Positions 59,659-64,000 of a DNA stretch of 64,000 nucleotides are shown here, piece by piece. The stretch covers positions 659,501-723,500 of the forward strand of contig JANUWF010002008.1 in NCBI GenBank assembly GCA_026120185.1, read 5' to 3'. Numbering within the stretch: the stretch's first letter is position 1; each line of letters starts with the position of its first letter. The stretch is from Voacanga thouarsii (Eukaryota; Streptophyta; Magnoliopsida; Gentianales; Apocynaceae). Under the pieces are notes generated by a model. That model made no database searches and was not told the origin of the DNA. It worked only from the letters and a program-made list of their open reading frames with translations. A program made the position numbers and the translations under genes.

Positions 59659-59744
<86 letters not shown>
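57812..59744 (-). repeat. Outer element 5' LTR, segment 2
   Basis: Continues 24008-25157 after the array and matches 330-685, 11482-12187, 13721-13881 and 21439-22010 without interruption, which proves the nesting. TATA box at 58796-58805 (minus strand); CT-rich leader at 58500-58740. It ends in an AAT microsatellite where the Copia element sits. The frames 58430-58825, 58987-59181 and 59334-59537 are low-complexity artefacts. Confidence 0.88.
59458..59744. repeat. (AAT)n microsatellites
   Basis: Two long AAT runs, about 59458-59535 and 59660-59744, separated by a mixed AT-rich stretch. The equivalent part of the sister LTR (21880-22010) has only short runs, so both expanded here. Confidence 0.95.
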
Positions 59745-59746
<2 letters not shown>

Positions 59747-60095
59747 TTATAAAATTTGGGTAGTGTTAGAATAAAATCTTCACACTACACACTAATAAAA
59801 TTCTAACTATTCTTTGCACAAGAATTTCTCTCTTTCTTTTCTTTCACAATTTTCTCTAATCTTTCTTTCACAAAATAATGGTGTATTACAAGCTTAAAAA
59901 ATAGCTCTATTTATAGAGCTCTAATTAGTGGAATACATCATGGCATACATCATCTTCCACTAATCTTAATTAGTGGTGTTTCCACTAAATGGTGGACATC
60001 CATAAAAATCTTCTCTGATAATTCACATAAATCCATAATTAGTGGAGCCTCTACTAATTAATGGAGCTTCCAATAATTTTAAGATATTCATAACA
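59745..60095 (-). repeat. Copia 3' LTR
   Basis: 351 bp, plus-strand ends TGTTAT and ATAACA, a perfect 6-bp terminal inverted repeat. TATA box within a palindrome, AGCTCTATTTATAGAGCT (about 59903-59920). The minus-strand start TGTTATGAATATC directly follows the polypurine tract. Confidence 0.9.
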
Positions 60096-60106
60096 CTCCC
60101 CCTTGG
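60096..60106 (-). other. Copia polypurine tract
   Basis: The minus strand reads CCAAGGGGGAG next to the LTR, the usual form for TNT1/RE1-like Copia elements. Confidence 0.9.
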
Positions 60107-60220
60107 ATGTCCATCCATTACATAAAGAATATACCTTGTTAAAACTTTACTAGATAAAAATCCAGTGGGAAAAAAAATCTAGTGAAGGAAAAAGAATACA
60201 CTATTCTATATGTCTGTTTA

Positions 60221-63200
60221 TTACTCCCCCTGATGAGTTGATTCCTTTAAATCATTAAACCGACGCATACCGATTTTATATCTCAACTTCTCAAATGTTG
60301 CAGTCGGTAAAGTCTTCGTGAAAATATCTGCGAGGTTATCACATGACCGAATTTGTAGCACATCAATTTCACTTTTCTTCTGGAGTTCATGAGTAAAGAA
60401 GAATTTTGGTGAAATATGTTTTGTCCGATCTCCTTTAATATATCCTCCTCGTAATTAAGCTATGCAAGCTGCATTGTCTTCATAAAGAGGAGTTGGAATA
60501 TCTTTGATTGATGATAATCCACAACTTTCTCGGATATAATGAATCATGGATCTTAGCCATTCACATTCTCAACTTACTTCATGAATGGCTATAATTTCAG
60601 CATGATTTGAAGAAGTAGCTACTATAGATTGTTTTGTAGAACACCATGATATAGCAGTATTTCCACATGTAAATAGATAGCCCGTTTGAGAACGTGCTTT
60701 ATGTGGATCAGATAAATAACCAGCATCTGCATAACTAATCAATGTTGGGCTGGTTTTATTTGAATAAAATAATCCGAGATCAATTGTACCTTGGAGATAT
60801 CGAATGACTTGTTTAATTCCATTCCAATGTCATCGTGTTGGTGAAGAACTAAATCTTGCTAATAAATTGACAGCAAAAGCAATATCATGTCGTGTATTAT
60901 TAGCAAGATACATCAATGCACCAATTGCACTGAGATATGGTATTTCAGGACCAAAGAGTTCTTCATCATTTTCTTGAGGTCGGAAAGGATCTTTATCCAC
61001 ATTTAATGATCGGACGATCATTGGAATACTCAATGGATGTGCTTTGTCCATGTAAAATCTTTTTAGCACTTTTGCTGTATATGTTGATTGATAAATGAAT
61101 GTTCCACTTTCCAGATGTTCAATTTGTAAACCAAGGCAAAATTTAGTTTTACTAAAATCCTTGATTTCGAATTCTCTTTTTAAATAATCAATTGTTTCTT
61201 GGAGCTCTTCAGGAGTTCCAATAAGATTAATATCATCAACATATATAGCTAATATCACAAATTTAGAACCAGATTTCTTAATAAAAACACATGGACACAC
61301 CTTGTCATTTTTAAATCTCGCTTTCAATAAATATTCACTAAGACGTGTGAACCACATGCGCCCAAATTGCTTCAGGCCATATAATGATTTCTGCAACTTG
61401 ATGGAATAATTTTCACGAGGATAATGTTTATATGCTTCAGGCATATGAAATCCTTCGAGAATTTTCATGTAAACATCATTTTCTAAATTTCCATACAAGT
61501 AAGCAGTGACAATATCTAATAGGCGCATATCTATCTTTTCATATACTGCCAAACTGATAAGATATCGGAGTGTAATAGCATCAACAACAGGAGAATAAGT
61601 TTCATCATAATCAATACCTGGTCTTTGTGAAAAACCTTGTGCTACTAATCGCGCTTTATATCGAACGATTTCACTCTTTTCATTGCGCTTTCGCACAAAT
61701 ATCCATTTGTAACCAACAGGTTTTACACATTCTGGTGTTCAGACTGCAGGTCCGAAGACTTCACGTTTTGTCAGTGCATTTAACTCCGATTGAATCGCAT
61801 CTTTCCATTGCAGCCAATCTTTTCTATGCCGACATTCATCAACTGATATTAGTTCAAGATCATCATTATCCTGTGTAACATCAAGAGATATATTGTATGC
61901 AAATATATTATCAATAACAGTTTCTATCCGATTCCAACTTCTACCAGAAGTGGTATAATTGATAGAAATTTCAGTGTTACTTTCATCAACTTCTGGTTCT
62001 TTATCATCAGTTCTCTCTTGGTCTTTATCATTCCTTTCTTCAATATGATCTTTTGGATCATTTAATCCTCTTTTCTTTCGAGGATTTTTATCTTTAGAAC
62101 CAAGAGGTCGGCCACGCTTCTGGTGTGTTTTTGACTCAGCAGCTATATGTATAATATTTTGTTCTACTGGAACTTCAATTCTAATAGGAGCATTTATAGT
62201 TGGAATATGCAATTTTGTAACTCTTTTGGAGTCAACAAAAGCGTCTAGCATTTGATTTGCAATGCTTTGCAAATGAATTATCTTTTGAACTTCAAGTTCA
62301 CATGCGCTTGTGCGCGGATCAAGATAATTTAATGATGTTGTCCAAGCAAGATCCTTTTTATGCTGTTTTGGTTCTCCCCCTAATTTAGGGAATAATGATT
62401 CATCAAAATGACAATCAGCAAATCTTGCTGTGAATACATCTCCTGTCAGGGTTTCAACATACCTGATAATAGAGGAAGAATCATATCCAATGTATATCCC
62501 CTTTCTTCTTTAAGGACCCATCTTTGTACGTTGGTTTGGTGCAATTGGAACATATACAGCACACCCAAAAATTCTTAAATGAGCAATATTTGGTTCTGAC
62601 CCAAAAGCCAATTGTAAAGGAGATAATTTATGATAACTAGCTGGTCTTATGTGTACAAGTGCTGCAGCATGTAAAATAGCATGTCCCCAGGCAGATGTTG
62701 GGAGATTTGTTTTCATTAATAATGGTCTAGCAATTAATTGTAATCGTTTAATCAAAGATTTAGCAAGACCATTTTGTGTGTGAACATGAACTACAGGATG
62801 TTCAACATTAATCCCAATTGACATGCAATATGCATCAAAAGCATGTGACGAAAATTCACCAGCATTATCCAAACGGATATTTTTAATATGATGGTCAGGA
62901 AATTGTACTCGTAATTTAATTATTTGAGCAAGTAATATCGCAAACGCCAAGTTGCGAGTAGATAATAAACATACATGTGACCATCGGAATGATGCATCAA
63001 TTAAGACCATAAAATATTTGAACGGTCCACATGGTGGATCAATAGATCCACAAATATCTCCGTGAATCCGTTCGAGAAATGTAAGACTTTCAACTTCTAC
63101 TTTTACTGGTGATGGTTTAACAATTAATTTTCCTAGGGAATATGCAGTACATGCAAATTTTTCTAATTTCAATATCCTTTTACTTTTTAAAGAATGACCA

Positions 63201-63736
63201 TGTGTATTCTCAATGATTCTTCTCATCATGGTAGATCCCGGATGACCCAACCGGTCATGCCAAATGCTAAAAGTAATAGGATCAGTAAACTTCTGATTTA
63301 CTAGATGATGAATTTCAATTGTACGTATTTTTACAAAATATAGGCCAGTAGAAAAAGACGACAGTTTTTCTAATACAGATTTCTTACCCAAATGCATTTG
63401 AGTAATATAAAGATGCTCAATCCCACTTTCCTCATTTGTTTCAACATGATACCCATTTCTGGCGGATATCTTTAAAACTCAATAAATTTCTTCGAATTTT
63501 GAGGAAAATAGTGCCTTATCAATAATAATTGTTGTTCCTTTAGGCAACAATATACTAGCTCTTCCGGTGCCCTCAATCACATTTGCACTACCGTTTATCG
63601 TATAAATAATTATTTCTCCCATTTTGAGATCAGAAAAATATTTCTCATTTTTTAGTATAATGTGTGTAGTTCCACTATCAATAATGCATACATCATCATT
63701 AATAACAACCATCTGAACACAAATATATATATGCAA
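60221..63736 (-). pseudogene. pol: Copia pol: protease, integrase, reverse transcriptase, RNase H (six stops)
   Basis: One continuous frame of about 1,170 codons ending at TAA 60221. Protease: CIIDSGTTH (catalytic DSG). Integrase: WHDRLGHP with a zinc finger whose first cysteine pair reads CTAYS instead of CXXCS; catalytic HGDICG and RLDNAGE are intact, but the third residue is lysine (NGLAKSLIK, codon 62759-62761) where glutamate is expected. Reverse transcriptase: RYKARLVAQGFSQRPGIDYD, SLYGLKQ and YVDD (61232-61243) intact. RNase H: YADAGYLSD, ATSSNHAE and LYEDNAA intact. Stops at 63479 (TGA), 62510 (TAA), 61739 (TGA), 60830 (TGA), 60569 (TGA) and 60455 (TAA). No frameshift. Recently inactivated, closest in type to TNT1/RE1 elements. 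Confidence 0.93.
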
Positions 63737-63809
63737 ACGTAAATATTATTAGAATAGAATGAAAATGAAAATACAAAAATATCAGGGTGAGACTTTAGTT
63801 CTTCTGGAC
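63713..63809 (-). other. Candidate 97-nt intron between gag and pol
   Basis: Minus strand GTCCAG at 63809 to TGTGTTCAG at 63713, T-rich before the acceptor. Removing it would join the gag frame (after GDGS) to the protease frame (MVVINDDVCIIDSG) without a shift. The donor is weak. See findings. Confidence 0.3.
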
Positions 63810-64000
63810 ACTGCCATCACCAATTAAATGGTCTATCCTACCGTCTGGGTGTTCAAAAAAATTCGATACATCCATATGGGTAATATTGATATTAAGATCT
63901 CCAGGATCAATATCATTATCCTCAGCATTATTTATTGGATGTTGAGAAAAATTTGCTTCCACATTTTTATTTTTCAATGAAACTTGATACAATTCAACTA
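63795..64000 (-). CDS. gag: Copia gag, C-terminal part
   Basis: Open to the window edge on the minus strand and ending ...IDHLIGDGSVQKN-stop at 63795. About 65 codons: LYQVSLKNKNVEANF, an acidic stretch NAEDNDIDPGD, THMDVSNFFEHPDG, then the IDHLIGDG ending. It is in a different frame from pol, so gag and pol are separated by a stop and 58 nt. The zinc knuckle and body of gag lie off the window. No stop is visible in this part. Confidence 0.75.
   Translation of the reverse strand, partial: VELYQVSLKNKNVEANFSQHPINNAEDNDIDPGDLNINITHMDVSNFFEHPDGRIDHLIGDGSVQKN

Larger units (their letters stand above)
1..59744 (-). mobile_element. Outer gag-only Ty3-type LTR retrotransposon, minus strand, heavily interrupted
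   Basis: Two LTR copies in direct orientation flank a short interior (22363-24007). Read on the minus strand, each LTR begins TGTAATATCCC and ends GGATGTTACA. A primer site follows the 5' LTR (23995-24006) and a purine tract precedes the 3' LTR (22363-22380). The pieces of the two LTRs match in order: 1-340 with 24830-25157; 330-685 with 57812-58150; 11482-12187 with 58160-58845; 13721-13881 with 58835-58997; 21439-22010 with 58997-59665. All sequence between these pieces is later insertion. Reassembled, the LTR is about 3.3 kb and the interior about 1.6 kb with gag remnants only. The left end lies before the window; the right end lies beyond the Copia insertion. Assignment to Ty3/gypsy rests on gag and the primer site. 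Confidence 0.85.
59745..64000 (-). mobile_element. Copia (Ty1-type) retrotransposon, minus strand, 5' part off window
   Basis: Contains 3' LTR (59745-60095), polypurine tract, pol (60221-63736) and the gag C-terminus (63795 onward). Pol order is protease, integrase, reverse transcriptase, RNase H, which defines Copia. It is inserted in an AAT repeat; the base run AATAA before 59745 may be half of a target duplication, but the other side is off the window. Confidence 0.93.

Overview
This is a stretch of plant nuclear DNA, most likely from a eudicot. It is AT-rich and built almost entirely of LTR retrotransposons nested inside one another. I see no host gene, rRNA, canonical tRNA or CRISPR array. 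The plant assignment rests on element families: a Copia pol of the TNT1/RE1 type, Athila/Tat-like gag with a tRNA-Asp primer site, a 'putative plant transposon protein' ORF, and large Ty3 LTRs with an initiator-Met-type primer site.

Layout. (1) The outermost element is a minus-strand, gag-only Ty3 retrotransposon. Its 3' LTR runs from before base 1 to 22362, its 1.6-kb interior is 22363-24007, and its 5' LTR starts at 24008 and runs to 59744. Each LTR is broken by later insertions, and the pieces of the two LTRs can be matched one to one. (2) The 3' LTR was hit by a 10.8-kb non-autonomous Athila/Tat-like element (LARD1, 686-11476, duplication CCAAC), a solo LTR (12188-13715) and a second such element (LARD2, 13882-21438). 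LARD1 and LARD2 each contain a solo LTR of one shared family (2907-5074 and 14898-16853). (3) The 5' LTR was hit by a 32.6-kb plus-strand array, LTR-interior-LTR-interior-LTR (25158-57806), flanked by a perfect GAAAA duplication. Its first LTR holds a truncated third element (LARD3, 26607-about 43505), which itself holds three more solo LTRs, one inside another. Its third LTR holds a further solo LTR (55009-56835). (4) A minus-strand Copia element (59745 to beyond 64000) sits in an AAT microsatellite of the 5' LTR.

Coding content is retrotransposon protein only, and all of it is broken: four gag remnants, two copies of the plant transposon-protein ORF, one Copia gag C-terminus and one near-complete Copia pol. 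The Copia pol keeps a single frame but has six stops and a lysine in place of the integrase catalytic glutamate. None of the long-LTR elements keeps a pol gene, so they would have depended on proteins supplied in trans.

The most interesting signals are short conserved modules inside the LTRs rather than genes. They are paired GGCGCCGG-like boxes 24-25 bp apart in several LTR families; a TTGAGTACTCAA palindrome about 0.75-1.05 kb from the 3' end of every large Ty3 LTR; a tRNA-like segment with A and B boxes in two solo LTRs; AGGA-loop hairpins beside the polypurine tracts of the LARD elements; and a 31-bp minisatellite that changes copy number between sister LTRs. All similarity statements are from reading by eye; no alignment was run.
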